Of a stretch of 64,000 nucleotides of DNA, positions 7,138 through 14,954 are shown piece after piece. This DNA comes from Candidatus Chloroploca mongolica. Lineage in GTDB: Bacteria > Chloroflexota > Chloroflexia > Chloroflexales > Chloroflexaceae. Made by a program: the position numbers and the translations under genes. The notes under the pieces were generated by a model that did not search any database, had not been told where the DNA came from, and saw only the letters and a program-made list of their open reading frames with translations. Numbering within the stretch: position 1 is the stretch's first letter; each line of letters opens with the position of its first letter. The DNA is taken from positions 43,117 through 107,116 of the forward strand of contig NZ_SIJK02000010.1 in assembly GCF_004762035.2 (NCBI RefSeq), in the 5' to 3' direction.

Positions 7138-7416
7138 CTATGCAGGTGGGGATGGGGCGGGTACCCCAACAGGGTGCGCCGAAGTTGCCTGAGGGGTCAG
7201 ACGCTCGCGGATGAGGCGAGCTAGCTCACAGGGCGCAACCTGTGGGTGATAGTCAGTTTCGATCATAATGGCTGGCACATCGTCACATGCTGCCATGCAG
7301 TCGAGTTCTTCAACTTCGACCTGGTTCGGAAACTCTTTGACGAGTTGGGCAACGGTGCGCTGCACTTCAGGTCGGCTGCGAATGCAGAACCTGCACATCG
7401 TAAGTTGAACGGGCAT
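7138..7416 (-). CDS. Small Cys-rich, thioredoxin-fold [2Fe-2S] ferredoxin-like protein
   Basis: A 92-aa protein with a CRFC pair near the N-terminus and LDCMAACDD about 30 residues later, the arrangement seen in thioredoxin-like [2Fe-2S] ferredoxins and the DUF1450/YuzB group. The continuation IETDYHPQVAPCELARLI fits that fold. It probably carries an Fe-S cluster or a redox-active thiol, but partner and pathway are unknown. The start at 7416 has AGGGA 8 nt upstream; the longer ATG at 7450-7452 lacks a ribosome site. The C-terminus is a Pro/Ala tail. It is monocistronic, with a promoter at 7514-7542. Confidence 0.65.
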   Translation of the reverse strand: MPVQLTMCRFCIRSRPEVQRTVAQLVKEFPNQVEVEELDCMAACDDVPAIMIETDYHPQVAPCELARLIRERLTPQATSAHPVGVPAPSPPA

Positions 7417-7513
7417 ACCATCCCTTCCCTGGTACCAGTCCGATGGTCTCATCAGGCTGAACTTCGAACGATCCTCTGTTGCTGATGAAGGTGGTGGTGG
7501 TGGTTGCGTGAGT

Positions 7514-7542
7514 ATTATAAGGAAGTTCTTTCGAAATCACAA
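7514..7542 (-). promoter_or_regulatory. Promoter of the ferredoxin-like gene
   Basis: On the minus strand TTGTGA (7542-7537), a 17-bp spacer and TATAAT (7519-7514) give an untranslated leader of roughly 90 nt. Confidence 0.5.
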
Positions 7543-7639
7543 CCCTACCGTTGTCTTTTTTTCTATTGTACACTGTCTGTCAATATTTTGCAATACTTTT
7601 GCACGGTTAATCATGATGGAGAGCGGAAGCCAGGCTTGT

Positions 7640-7645
7640 TATAAT
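7640..7645 (+). promoter_or_regulatory. -10 box directly upstream of a start codon
   Basis: TATAAT ends 7 nt before ATG 7653, so transcription should begin at or next to the start codon, the layout of a leaderless mRNA. The -35 region is weak. Confidence 0.4.
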
Positions 7646-7652
7646 GCAGCGT

Positions 7653-8522
7653 ATGGCTGCTCTCAATGACAACAATGTCCGTGTTCCACGGGCGGATCGG
7701 CCTCCGTCCGCAATCCAGGCGTGCCTGCATCCCCATCCTCGCCTTGCCTATCTCTGTGCCGGTGAGACTGGGCCGCCCGTCGTGATGCTGCACGGCTGGG
7801 GGGCGTTCAAGGAACTCTGGTGGAGCACGCTGCGTGGCCTGGGGCGTGATCACCGTTGTTTTGCCCTGGATGTTCCCGGTCACGGCGATTCCCCATTGGC
7901 AGGCGCGCACACGATTCCGCTGCTCGCCGATGTTGTGGCCCAGTTTTGCGCCGATCTCGGTCTGACCGAGATTATCTTGATGGGCCATTCGATGGGCGGG
8001 GCGATTGCTGCCGAGTTGACCCTGGCGCATCCCGACCTTGTCCAGCGCTTGGTGCTCGTGGATGCGGCGGTTGATGCCCATCTGATGCCTATCTATGCCC
8101 GAGTCTATCTCTTGCCACAACTTGGTTGGGGGCTGTTGCGCCTGACCCAGTTGATTGGGCGTCGTGCGCGCCCCCTCGGTCTCCGCATTCCCCACGAACA
8201 CGGAGGAGGCTGGATTCGCCCCTGGTTGCGCCGTTCGTCCTATCTGGCGATGTTTGAACCTGAAGGCTTGCACCGTGTCTATCGTTCGCTCTTTGCGACC
8301 CAGACTGGTGATCGCCTCGCCCGGATTACGGTACCTACGCTTGTGCTCTCAGGTCAATTTGATAGCCTGGTGCCTCCGGCGAATTCCCACCGCCTCGCTG
8401 AATTGATCCCCGGTGCCATCTATCATCAGGTTTCTGGTGCGTTGCATAATCCAATGGATGAACGCCCGTATGCTTTTGAAAAGGCTGTGCGGAAGTTTCT
8501 GCGCGCCGCAGCCGATGGCTGA
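7653..8522 (+). CDS. Alpha/beta-fold hydrolase
   Basis: This is a serine hydrolase of the alpha/beta fold. VVMLHGWGAFKELW carries the oxyanion-hole HG, LDVPGHGDS follows, and LMGHSMGGAIA is the nucleophile elbow with Ser. The Asp (SGQFDSLVPP) and His (GALHNPMDERP) complete the triad. The substrate is unknown; the pattern fits the broad esterase/lipase/haloalkane dehalogenase-like group. An ATG at 7644 lies inside a TATAAT box (7640-7645), so the ATG at 7653 is preferred and the mRNA may be leaderless. The SPFH gene starts 26 nt after its stop and may be co-transcribed. Confidence 0.85.
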   Translation: MAALNDNNVRVPRADRPPSAIQACLHPHPRLAYLCAGETGPPVVMLHGWGAFKELWWSTLRGLGRDHRCFALDVPGHGDSPLAGAHTIPLLADVVAQFCADLGLTEIILMGHSMGGAIAAELTLAHPDLVQRLVLVDAAVDAHLMPIYARVYLLPQLGWGLLRLTQLIGRRARPLGLRIPHEHGGGWIRPWLRRSSYLAMFEPEGLHRVYRSLFATQTGDRLARITVPTLVLSGQFDSLVPPANSHRLAELIPGAIYHQVSGALHNPMDERPYAFEKAVRKFLRAAADG

Positions 8523-8548
8523 GCCTGGATGTGTGGATGTGAGGTTTT

Positions 8549-10093
8549 ATGACAAACACAAACGCACGGCGTGTGCTCGATCTTGCTCAGGATCTGATCG
8601 GTACTGAGCAGATCGAGCAGTTTCGCCTTGACGCGGCTGATTTCCTGTCGCCCCGCAGTGCGGGTGAATCGGCAGGTACCCGTATCGAGCAGATGACGAC
8701 GCCACTCGATGAGGCTGCCGAGACGGTGAATCGTAGTTTTCCCCAGCGTGATATTGCGTCGGGTCAGTTTACGAATGTCATCTCGCCCGTCGTGATCCCG
8801 CGTGATCCACGGTCGCTCTTCTGGGTGCTGATCGCCGGTTTCTTTGCTTTGCTTGGGGTCGTTGGGTTGGCGATGACGGCGCTGGTTGATGCGGCAACCA
8901 ATCTTGTTTTTGGGCAGGGCAATCTGGGGTGGGCGCTCTTTGGCCCCCACTATTGGCTCGTGCTCTTTGGCTATGTCGCCTACAATCTCTGGCGCAATAG
9001 CTATGTGATGGTGCCCGATGGGTGTCAGGCCCTGATTACTCGCTTTGGTAAGCTCGAACGGGTGGCCCCCGCCGGTCGTACGATGATCCTCGATCCCTTT
9101 GCGCGGGTGAGCTATATCGTCAATACGACCCGTGAGTATCCCTACAATGCCCCGATCCGTGAGGCCCCGACGGCCAGTCGCGTCAATGCGTCGGTTGATC
9201 TTTTTTTGCAGTTCAAAATCGAGGATCCGCCTGCGTTTATCTTTACCCTCGGGGGCGCACGCGGCTTTCAAGAAAAGTTGCAGAGCGCCGTCAGCGAAGT
9301 GACCCGTGCCTTGATCTACGAGCAGAAGGCCGCCGCGATCTATGATCTCGTCGGCGAGAGTACCCAGACGGTCATTGATACGCTGAATCAGCAGTTTCTG
9401 CCGGCGGTGCGTTTTGTCAATGCGAATATTACCCACGCCGAGCCGTCAAGCCAAGAGTATCGCATGGATCTTGCGGCCCCCGAGATGGTGCGGGTCGCGA
9501 AAGAGGCGTATACCTATCAGTACGAGTTGCAGTTGCGCAAAGAACAGGACGAAGGCGATCTCAACCGCGAGCTCGCTGGTCTCCGTGAGCAGCTTTCGGC
9601 GATTCGCGCCGAGATTGCAACCTATCAGGCGCAAATTGATACGGCAGGCGAAAAAGAGAGCTATCGCGCCAGTGCTTATGCCAGTCAGTTGTTGAGTGAG
9701 GCCGAGAGTGCGGCCCGGGCGAATGCTGCGCTGCTCGAGGCGCAGGCGCTCGATATTCGTGCCGTTGGTGCCGCTGCCCATCCCGCGATTCTGCAGTACC
9801 GCTATCAGCGTGAGGTGCTCGACCGCCTCGAAGCCGTCGCTGAGCATTTGCCCCAGGTGATCCAGACGGGTGGCGATCATCAGGTGATTGATTTTCTTGA
9901 GACCGCCCGCAAGATGCTTGGCATTACCGATGATCCGCTCTATAGCCCCGAGGAAGTTCAGGCGATTACCCGGCGCCTCAATGAGATCAAGGCTCGTATC
10001 AAGACCAGGAATGCGCAGTTGCGCCAGTTGATTGCCGATGAGACAACGACGGCGATGGCTCCCCTGCCTGGAGGAGGTGAGTCCAGTGACTGA
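8549..10093 (+). CDS. SPFH/band 7 (flotillin/stomatin-like) membrane protein
   Basis: This 514-aa protein has two hydrophobic segments at about residues 90-118 and 130-150, followed by a band 7 domain beginning near MVPDGCQALITRFGKLERV. That domain shows the usual VDLFLQFKIEDPPAF core. Residues about 310-400 are Glu/Arg/Ala-rich and should form a coiled coil, typical of SPFH proteins that build large membrane rings or microdomains. There is no partner NfeD protease nearby. It overlaps the next SPFH gene by 8 nt, so the two are co-translated and may form a hetero-oligomer. The start has GTGAGG upstream. Confidence 0.85.
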   Translation: MTNTNARRVLDLAQDLIGTEQIEQFRLDAADFLSPRSAGESAGTRIEQMTTPLDEAAETVNRSFPQRDIASGQFTNVISPVVIPRDPRSLFWVLIAGFFALLGVVGLAMTALVDAATNLVFGQGNLGWALFGPHYWLVLFGYVAYNLWRNSYVMVPDGCQALITRFGKLERVAPAGRTMILDPFARVSYIVNTTREYPYNAPIREAPTASRVNASVDLFLQFKIEDPPAFIFTLGGARGFQEKLQSAVSEVTRALIYEQKAAAIYDLVGESTQTVIDTLNQQFLPAVRFVNANITHAEPSSQEYRMDLAAPEMVRVAKEAYTYQYELQLRKEQDEGDLNRELAGLREQLSAIRAEIATYQAQIDTAGEKESYRASAYASQLLSEAESAARANAALLEAQALDIRAVGAAAHPAILQYRYQREVLDRLEAVAEHLPQVIQTGGDHQVIDFLETARKMLGITDDPLYSPEEVQAITRRLNEIKARIKTRNAQLRQLIADETTTAMAPLPGGGESSD

Positions 10094-11321
10094 ACCACGA
10101 CGTGATTTTTCCAAAGTGCGCGAGGCCGTCGCTACCTGGGGGCATATTCGTGAGTTGCTTCGCTCGGGTGAGGGCGGCCAGGTGGTGCCGGTGGTCATTC
10201 CTAAGGATCGGCGGCGTGCGGTGTGGCTGGCCTGGTTGGCCGCAGGTCTTTATTTTGTAGGGGTTGCCCTGTTTGGTGGCCTTGCGTTGGCTATTCTCAC
10301 CGCTCCGCTTGCGTTGCTGTTCCTCTTGATCGCCGGGGTGACGCTCTGGCGTACGGCGATGATCGAGATCGAACAGGGTACCACGGCAGTCTATTCGCGC
10401 TGGGGCCGCATTGTTGGTACGCTCGATCCTGGGTTGCACTATCTCTGGTGGCCCTGGGAGAAGGTTGAGGCCGTTGTGGATACAAGCACCGAAATCCCCT
10501 ATACGGCCCCGGTGCTTTCGAGCCCGACCCGCGAAAATGTGCCGCTCAAGTCGATTGAATTCTTCCTGAAATTCCGCATCGAGGATCCAGTCGCTTTTGT
10601 GCGCAATATTGGGGCAAGCAATTTCGATATGGTGCTCAGTAGCGCGGTACAGGATGCGATCCGGCAGCGTTCACGTCAGGTTGAAACCGAGCGAGCCTAT
10701 GACCTGCGCGGCTCGGATGTTGGCGATATGCAACAGAGCCTGAATCGTCTGTTGGCCCGCTATGGTGTGCGCATTACCGGCGCGAACATCCCCGATGTGC
10801 AGTTGCCCGACCAGTACCAGCAGCACCTTGCGACGCGTGAGCGTGTTTCGAAGGAACTCGAAGCCTATGCCCGCGAATGGGAACTGGTACGTCGTCAGCG
10901 CGCCGATAGCCTGCTGATGGAGATCGAGCGGGCCAAAAAGGTGCGTGATGCCCGCCTCGTTGAGGTACGAGCTGCGATCAACAAAGCTCGTGAAGATGTG
11001 GCGCGTGCCATTCAGCAGAAAGAGACCGAGGCGCAACGCGTGCGCTGGGAGATCGAGGCCCGCGGGCGGGCCACCCTCAAGCAGGCCGAAAATGAAGCCC
11101 GCGGCCTCGAATATCTTGGTCAAGCGTATCAGGATAATCGCGCTGTCCTGCAGTACGAACTGGCCCTCCGGCGCATCCAGGTCGCCGAAGCCCTCGTGCG
11201 CAACGCACCACGCCCAGTTTTTATCCAGGGCAACAACGGCGAACAGTCTGCCCTGAGCACCCTCATCCTCGCTCAGATGCTACCCAAAATCCTGGCGGAG
11301 TCATCTTCCGAAGAGAGGTAG
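10086..11321 (+). CDS. Second SPFH/band 7 membrane protein
   Basis: This 411-aa protein has a transmembrane hairpin near residues 45-85 (rich in Leu, Ala and Gly) followed by a band 7 domain starting around MIEIEQGTTAVYSRWGRI and including LKSIEFFLKFRIEDPVAFVRNIG. A charged coiled-coil region covers about residues 255-345. GTG at 10086 is chosen because GGAGGAGGTGAG precedes it and it overlaps the previous stop codon; an upstream ATG within the first SPFH gene is less likely. It is the same size class as HflK/stomatin proteins. The pair probably arose by duplication, but the N-termini differ clearly. Confidence 0.85.
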   Translation: MTEPRRDFSKVREAVATWGHIRELLRSGEGGQVVPVVIPKDRRRAVWLAWLAAGLYFVGVALFGGLALAILTAPLALLFLLIAGVTLWRTAMIEIEQGTTAVYSRWGRIVGTLDPGLHYLWWPWEKVEAVVDTSTEIPYTAPVLSSPTRENVPLKSIEFFLKFRIEDPVAFVRNIGASNFDMVLSSAVQDAIRQRSRQVETERAYDLRGSDVGDMQQSLNRLLARYGVRITGANIPDVQLPDQYQQHLATRERVSKELEAYAREWELVRRQRADSLLMEIERAKKVRDARLVEVRAAINKAREDVARAIQQKETEAQRVRWEIEARGRATLKQAENEARGLEYLGQAYQDNRAVLQYELALRRIQVAEALVRNAPRPVFIQGNNGEQSALSTLILAQMLPKILAESSSEER

Positions 11322-11342
11322 GGCCGCAGCCCCCCTTCATCC

Positions 11343-11381
11343 GCCTACGTCAGAGAGTCCTCTAGCCCCTCTGATGTAGGC
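11343..11381. terminator. Hairpin between convergent SPFH and M16 genes
   Basis: GCCTACGTCAGAG (11343-11355) pairs with 11369-11381 with one G-T wobble, and the M16 stop codon lies inside the stem. There is no clear T-run, so terminator function is uncertain. Confidence 0.4.
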
Positions 11382-12640
11382 AGAAAAAACCCGGTCACAC
11401 TCCGCTTACTGGTCAGATAGGTCTGCGCGATACGTTGCACGTCGGCAGCCTCGACAGCGGCAAGTTCTTCGAGCAGGGTCTCGCCGCGCTGGTAGCTGTC
11501 GAGTACTTCCCACATGCCGATTTGCAAGGCTTGATTGGTCACGCTTTCGAGGCTATAGGCAATCTGGGCCCGCATCTGCTTGAGTACCCGTGCGAGTTCG
11601 TTGGGTGTGATGCCGTCCTGCTGGATCTTCACCAGTTCGTGCAGCAGCGCCGCTTCGACCTCTTCGGCGCTATGTGCTTCACTCACAATGGCACTCAGTT
11701 CAAAGAGATAGGGGTCGCGGGTGGGCATAAAACTGCTCCACGCGGCGGCAGCCAACTCGGTCTCGACAAGGGCCTGGTAGATCCGGGCACTCCGGTTGGT
11801 CGGAGCGCCGCCGCCCATAAAACTGGGCGCTTTTGCCCCGCTCAACACGGCATCAAGCACCACCGTAGCGGCAAAGTCGGGGTGATGGCAATCAGGCGCA
11901 AGAAAACCGATCTGCACATATTGGGCGGGCCCGGGGCGGCGGATCACAACGCGCCGTTCACCCTGGGGTTCTGGTTCGACTGCGCGTACCAAAGGCAGGG
12001 ACGGCCCTGACGGCAGTGACCCAAAATGGGTTTCGGCCTGACGCAGGATGGTGTCGGTGTCAACGTCGCCGACGATCACCAGCACCGCATTCTTGGGCAT
12101 ATAGAAGGTCTGGTAATAGGTGTAGAGTTCGTCACGGGTCATCGCGAGGAGATCGCTTTTGTAGCCAATGACCGGGTGACGGTACGGGTGAGCCGTGAAC
12201 GCACTGGCCTTCACCGCCTCATCGAGCCACGTTTCCGGGTAGTTCGCGGCCCCTTCGAGCTCGGCGATGATGACCGTGCGTTCGCTTTCAACTTCGTCAG
12301 GTTCAAAGAGAGCATTGACCATGCGGTCAGCTTCGAGACGCAGGGCGAGTTCGATGCGATCTGCCGGCAAAGTCTCGTAGTAGGCCGTATAATCCACCCA
12401 GGTAAACCCGTTGAAGGTACCGCCATTGCGGGCAATCAGGCGATCAAGTTCCCCCCTGGGCACGGCTGGCGTCCCCTTAAAGAGCATATGCTCAACCCAG
12501 TGCGAAATTCCCGTTTGACCCGTTGGCTCGTTGCGACTCCCCACGCGATACCAGATCCAACTGGTGGCGACTGGGGCGCTATGAACTTCGCGGATCAAGA
12601 CGAGCATGCCGTTGGCGAGGGTGTGCGCGTGAATTTTCAT
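11345..12640 (-). CDS. M16-family zinc metallopeptidase (insulinase/processing-peptidase type)
   Basis: The inverted zinc motif HxxEH is present as HWVEH near residue 47, followed by MLFKGT, exactly as in the active M16B subunit. The expected downstream Glu lies in the ERTVIIAELEGA stretch. The 431-aa length matches the PqqL/YmxG-like single-chain bacterial forms that degrade or process small peptides. There is no signal peptide. The ATG follows AAGGAAAAAAG. It is not overlapped by its neighbours, and a strong terminator lies just upstream at 12677-12727, so it is an independent unit. Confidence 0.92.
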   Translation of the reverse strand: MKIHAHTLANGMLVLIREVHSAPVATSWIWYRVGSRNEPTGQTGISHWVEHMLFKGTPAVPRGELDRLIARNGGTFNGFTWVDYTAYYETLPADRIELALRLEADRMVNALFEPDEVESERTVIIAELEGAANYPETWLDEAVKASAFTAHPYRHPVIGYKSDLLAMTRDELYTYYQTFYMPKNAVLVIVGDVDTDTILRQAETHFGSLPSGPSLPLVRAVEPEPQGERRVVIRRPGPAQYVQIGFLAPDCHHPDFAATVVLDAVLSGAKAPSFMGGGAPTNRSARIYQALVETELAAAAWSSFMPTRDPYLFELSAIVSEAHSAEEVEAALLHELVKIQQDGITPNELARVLKQMRAQIAYSLESVTNQALQIGMWEVLDSYQRGETLLEELAAVEAADVQRIAQTYLTSKRSVTGFFLPTSEGLEDSLT

Positions 12641-12676
12641 CTTTTTTCCTTATGAAGGCTGATGCCTCAAACCTCT

Positions 12677-12727
12677 TGCTGTGTTCAGAAAAAAGCCAGC
12701 GTAGCTGGCTTTTTTTTGAACACAGCA
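12677..12727. terminator. Long bidirectional terminator
   Basis: The 24-bp arms (12677-12700 and 12704-12727, one G-T pair) contain an AAGCCAGC-GTA-GCTGGCTT core with A/T runs. It ends the SelB-galK-hydrolase operon on the minus strand. Confidence 0.8.
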
Positions 12728-12751
12728 GAGCTACGTGTGGGCCGCAGGCCC

Positions 12752-13744
12752 CTACTTCCCGCTGGAAGGCACGCCCTGCTTGAGGGCAAATGAACGCACA
12801 AGGCGGACAAGTCGTCGCGGTTGTTCGCGTTGGGGCAGGTGGCCGGATCCTTTGAGGACGTGCAATTCGGCACGCGGCATGTTGTCACGGAAGAACTCAA
12901 ATGATCCTTCGGGTAAAAAACGGTCGCGGTCACCCCAGATGAGCATGGTTGGGGTGCTGATGCTTTGCAGGTCTTCGGAGGTGAAGAAGTCGTCTTCGCT
13001 CGCCGCCTCAATAAATTGGCGCACGGCATCGCGTGCGAAGAGATCGCGAAAGCTGGCTTGGCCCAGATAGAGCGCCAGCGGAACGCGCCCAAACATCTGG
13101 CGGTAGATACGACGTACCGTCACAAAATCGGGAACGCTCACGGTTGCAACAAAATGCTCCCACGAAGGTCGTCCGTTCAGTTGCGCTCCACCAGGATCAA
13201 GCAAGACGATGCCACGAGTCAACTCAGGCGATAGTTCGGCGACTCGCGCCGCGACCCATCCGCCCATCGAATTGCCCACCAGGATTGCGGGTTGGCCGAT
13301 TACCTCGCGGATCAGGGCCTGGATCACGGCTACCTGCTCGGCAATCGTGGCAAAACGACGCCCCGGTGGGTAGCCACTCTGGCCGAAGCCGGGGAGATCA
13401 ACCGCATAGACGGATCCGATTTTGGTCATGCCGCGCATGGTGAACGCCCAGGTCAGTGCATTATCGGCAATGCCGTGAATAAGCACCAGCGGGTGGCTCG
13501 TCACCGCTTTGCGGTGCGCAGGCGCGTAGTAGTAGTGGCTCAGAATGCCTGCCAGCCGGCGTTCGTGGCTGCTCACGCCAGCGCGGAGCAGGGCGCGTCG
13601 CGTGATCCCAAGGCTCAGCGGGATCAGAACACGCGAAAAGGCTCCGCCAATTTCGAGGCGACGGCGGAAAGCCTGGTCTTGTTGCGGGGTGATCTGGGGC
13701 ATAGGTACGGCTTTCATCTTGCAAAGCGCCATGTATTGGCGCAT
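12752..13744 (-). CDS. Alpha/beta-fold hydrolase, last gene of the selB-galK operon
   Basis: This 330-aa hydrolase has LVLIHGIADNALTW (oxyanion HG), AVDLPGFGQSG, and GNSMGGWVAA with the nucleophile Ser. WGDRDRFLPEGS supplies the Asp and GSGHLPQREQP the His. It resembles the MhpC/BphD-like esterase-hydrolase group; the substrate is unknown. Its ATG shares the A of the galactokinase TGA (TGATG), so it is translationally coupled. There is no obvious functional link to galactose metabolism. A GGGCCGCAGGCCC palindrome (12739-12751) touches its stop codon. Confidence 0.85.
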   Translation of the reverse strand: MRQYMALCKMKAVPMPQITPQQDQAFRRRLEIGGAFSRVLIPLSLGITRRALLRAGVSSHERRLAGILSHYYYAPAHRKAVTSHPLVLIHGIADNALTWAFTMRGMTKIGSVYAVDLPGFGQSGYPPGRRFATIAEQVAVIQALIREVIGQPAILVGNSMGGWVAARVAELSPELTRGIVLLDPGGAQLNGRPSWEHFVATVSVPDFVTVRRIYRQMFGRVPLALYLGQASFRDLFARDAVRQFIEAASEDDFFTSEDLQSISTPTMLIWGDRDRFLPEGSFEFFRDNMPRAELHVLKGSGHLPQREQPRRLVRLVRSFALKQGVPSSGK

Positions 13745-14907
13745 CAGGTAACAGCAATCAGGCGGACGCCCTCGGCGGGTGTGCAGACCAGGGTGTGTGC
13801 TTCGCGCCCGGTGCGCGCCTGGTATCCCGCCCGTAGTTCGGTTGCAAAGGCTGAAACCGCATCGTGGGCCACCAGGCTGACGGTGCTGCCTCCAAAGCCG
13901 CCCCCGGTCATGCGTGAACCGTAGCAGCCTGGCAAGGCGCAGGCCAGTTCAACCAGGGTATCAAGCTCGGCAATGCTCACCTCATAATCGTCGCGCAGGC
14001 TTGCGTGCGAGGCGTTCATCAGTTGCCCAAAGCTTGCCAGATCGTCGTGTTCCATCGCTGCGGCGGCATGAACCGTGCGACTGATCTCGCTGACAACATG
14101 GCGTACCCTGGGCAGCAGTTTCCCCGTGAGCAGATCGGCGTGTTCCTGCAATTGTGCCGGTGTGAGATCGCGGAGCGCCATCAGCCTGGGCAGACGGGTG
14201 CGCAAACGCCGTACGGCTTCGTGGCAGGCCTCGCGCCGTTCGTTGTACGCCGAAGCGACGAGTTGATGCCGCACCCCGCTATCACAGACAACCACCCTGG
14301 CCTCGGTGGGCAACGGGATGGTACGATAGCTCAGATCGCGACAATCGAGCAACATCGCGTGGCCTGCCCGCCCGAGCGTGACAATGAACTGATCCATAAT
14401 GCCGCACTGGGTACCCACAAAACTCTGTTCGGCCCCCTGGGCTAGCAGCGCCAGTTCTTCGCCGAGCAAGTTGAGATCGTTGAGCAACTGAAAAGTGTAG
14501 CCAACCCCGATCGCCAGGGACGCCGATGAAGAAAGCCCGCCACCGACCGGCAGATCGCCGGTGATCAGCAGATCCGCCCCCTGTAGATGCAGATCGCGGG
14601 CAAGCATCGACTTGAGCACCCCACGAATATAGTTGCTCCATGGGTGCGCCTGGCTTCGTTCGAGCGCCTCCAGGCTGAATTGGTCTTCGGCCTGCATACT
14701 GGTGCTATAGACTCGCACAATCTGGTCGCTACGGGGCCGGGCCACAACAAGGGTAGCCCGGTCAATCGCCATCGGCAAGACAAAGCCATCGTTATAATCG
14801 GTATGCTCACCAATCAGATTGACACGCCCAGGTGCGCGCACCAGCATCGCGGGTTCGCTGCCAAAATGGGCCGCAAACGCTTCACCAGGTTCCCCGAACG
14901 TGTCCAT
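13744..14907 (-). CDS. galK: Galactokinase
   Basis: This GHMP kinase phosphorylates galactose to galactose-1-phosphate in the Leloir pathway. It carries the galactokinase signature [19 protein letters not shown] near residues 32-50. The ATP-binding GHMP motif is present as [11 protein letters not shown], and [14 protein letters not shown] is near the C-terminus. Length is 387 aa from ATG 14907, which is preceded by AAGGGAGC; an ATG 36 nt upstream lacks a ribosome site. No galT, galE or sugar transporter is adjacent. It sits between SelB (47 nt gap) and a hydrolase (1-nt overlap). Confidence 0.95.
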   Translation of the reverse strand: MDTFGEPGEAFAAHFGSEPAMLVRAPGRVNLIGEHTDYNDGFVLPMAIDRATLVVARPRSDQIVRVYSTSMQAEDQFSLEALERSQAHPWSNYIRGVLKSMLARDLHLQGADLLITGDLPVGGGLSSSASLAIGVGYTFQLLNDLNLLGEELALLAQGAEQSFVGTQCGIMDQFIVTLGRAGHAMLLDCRDLSYRTIPLPTEARVVVCDSGVRHQLVASAYNERREACHEAVRRLRTRLPRLMALRDLTPAQLQEHADLLTGKLLPRVRHVVSEISRTVHAAAAMEHDDLASFGQLMNASHASLRDDYEVSIAELDTLVELACALPGCYGSRMTGGGFGGSTVSLVAHDAVSAFATELRAGYQARTGREAHTLVCTPAEGVRLIAVT

Positions 14908-14954
14908 GCCTTGCTCCCTTGTCAGCCCGTTGCCACACGGCATAGTCTACCACA

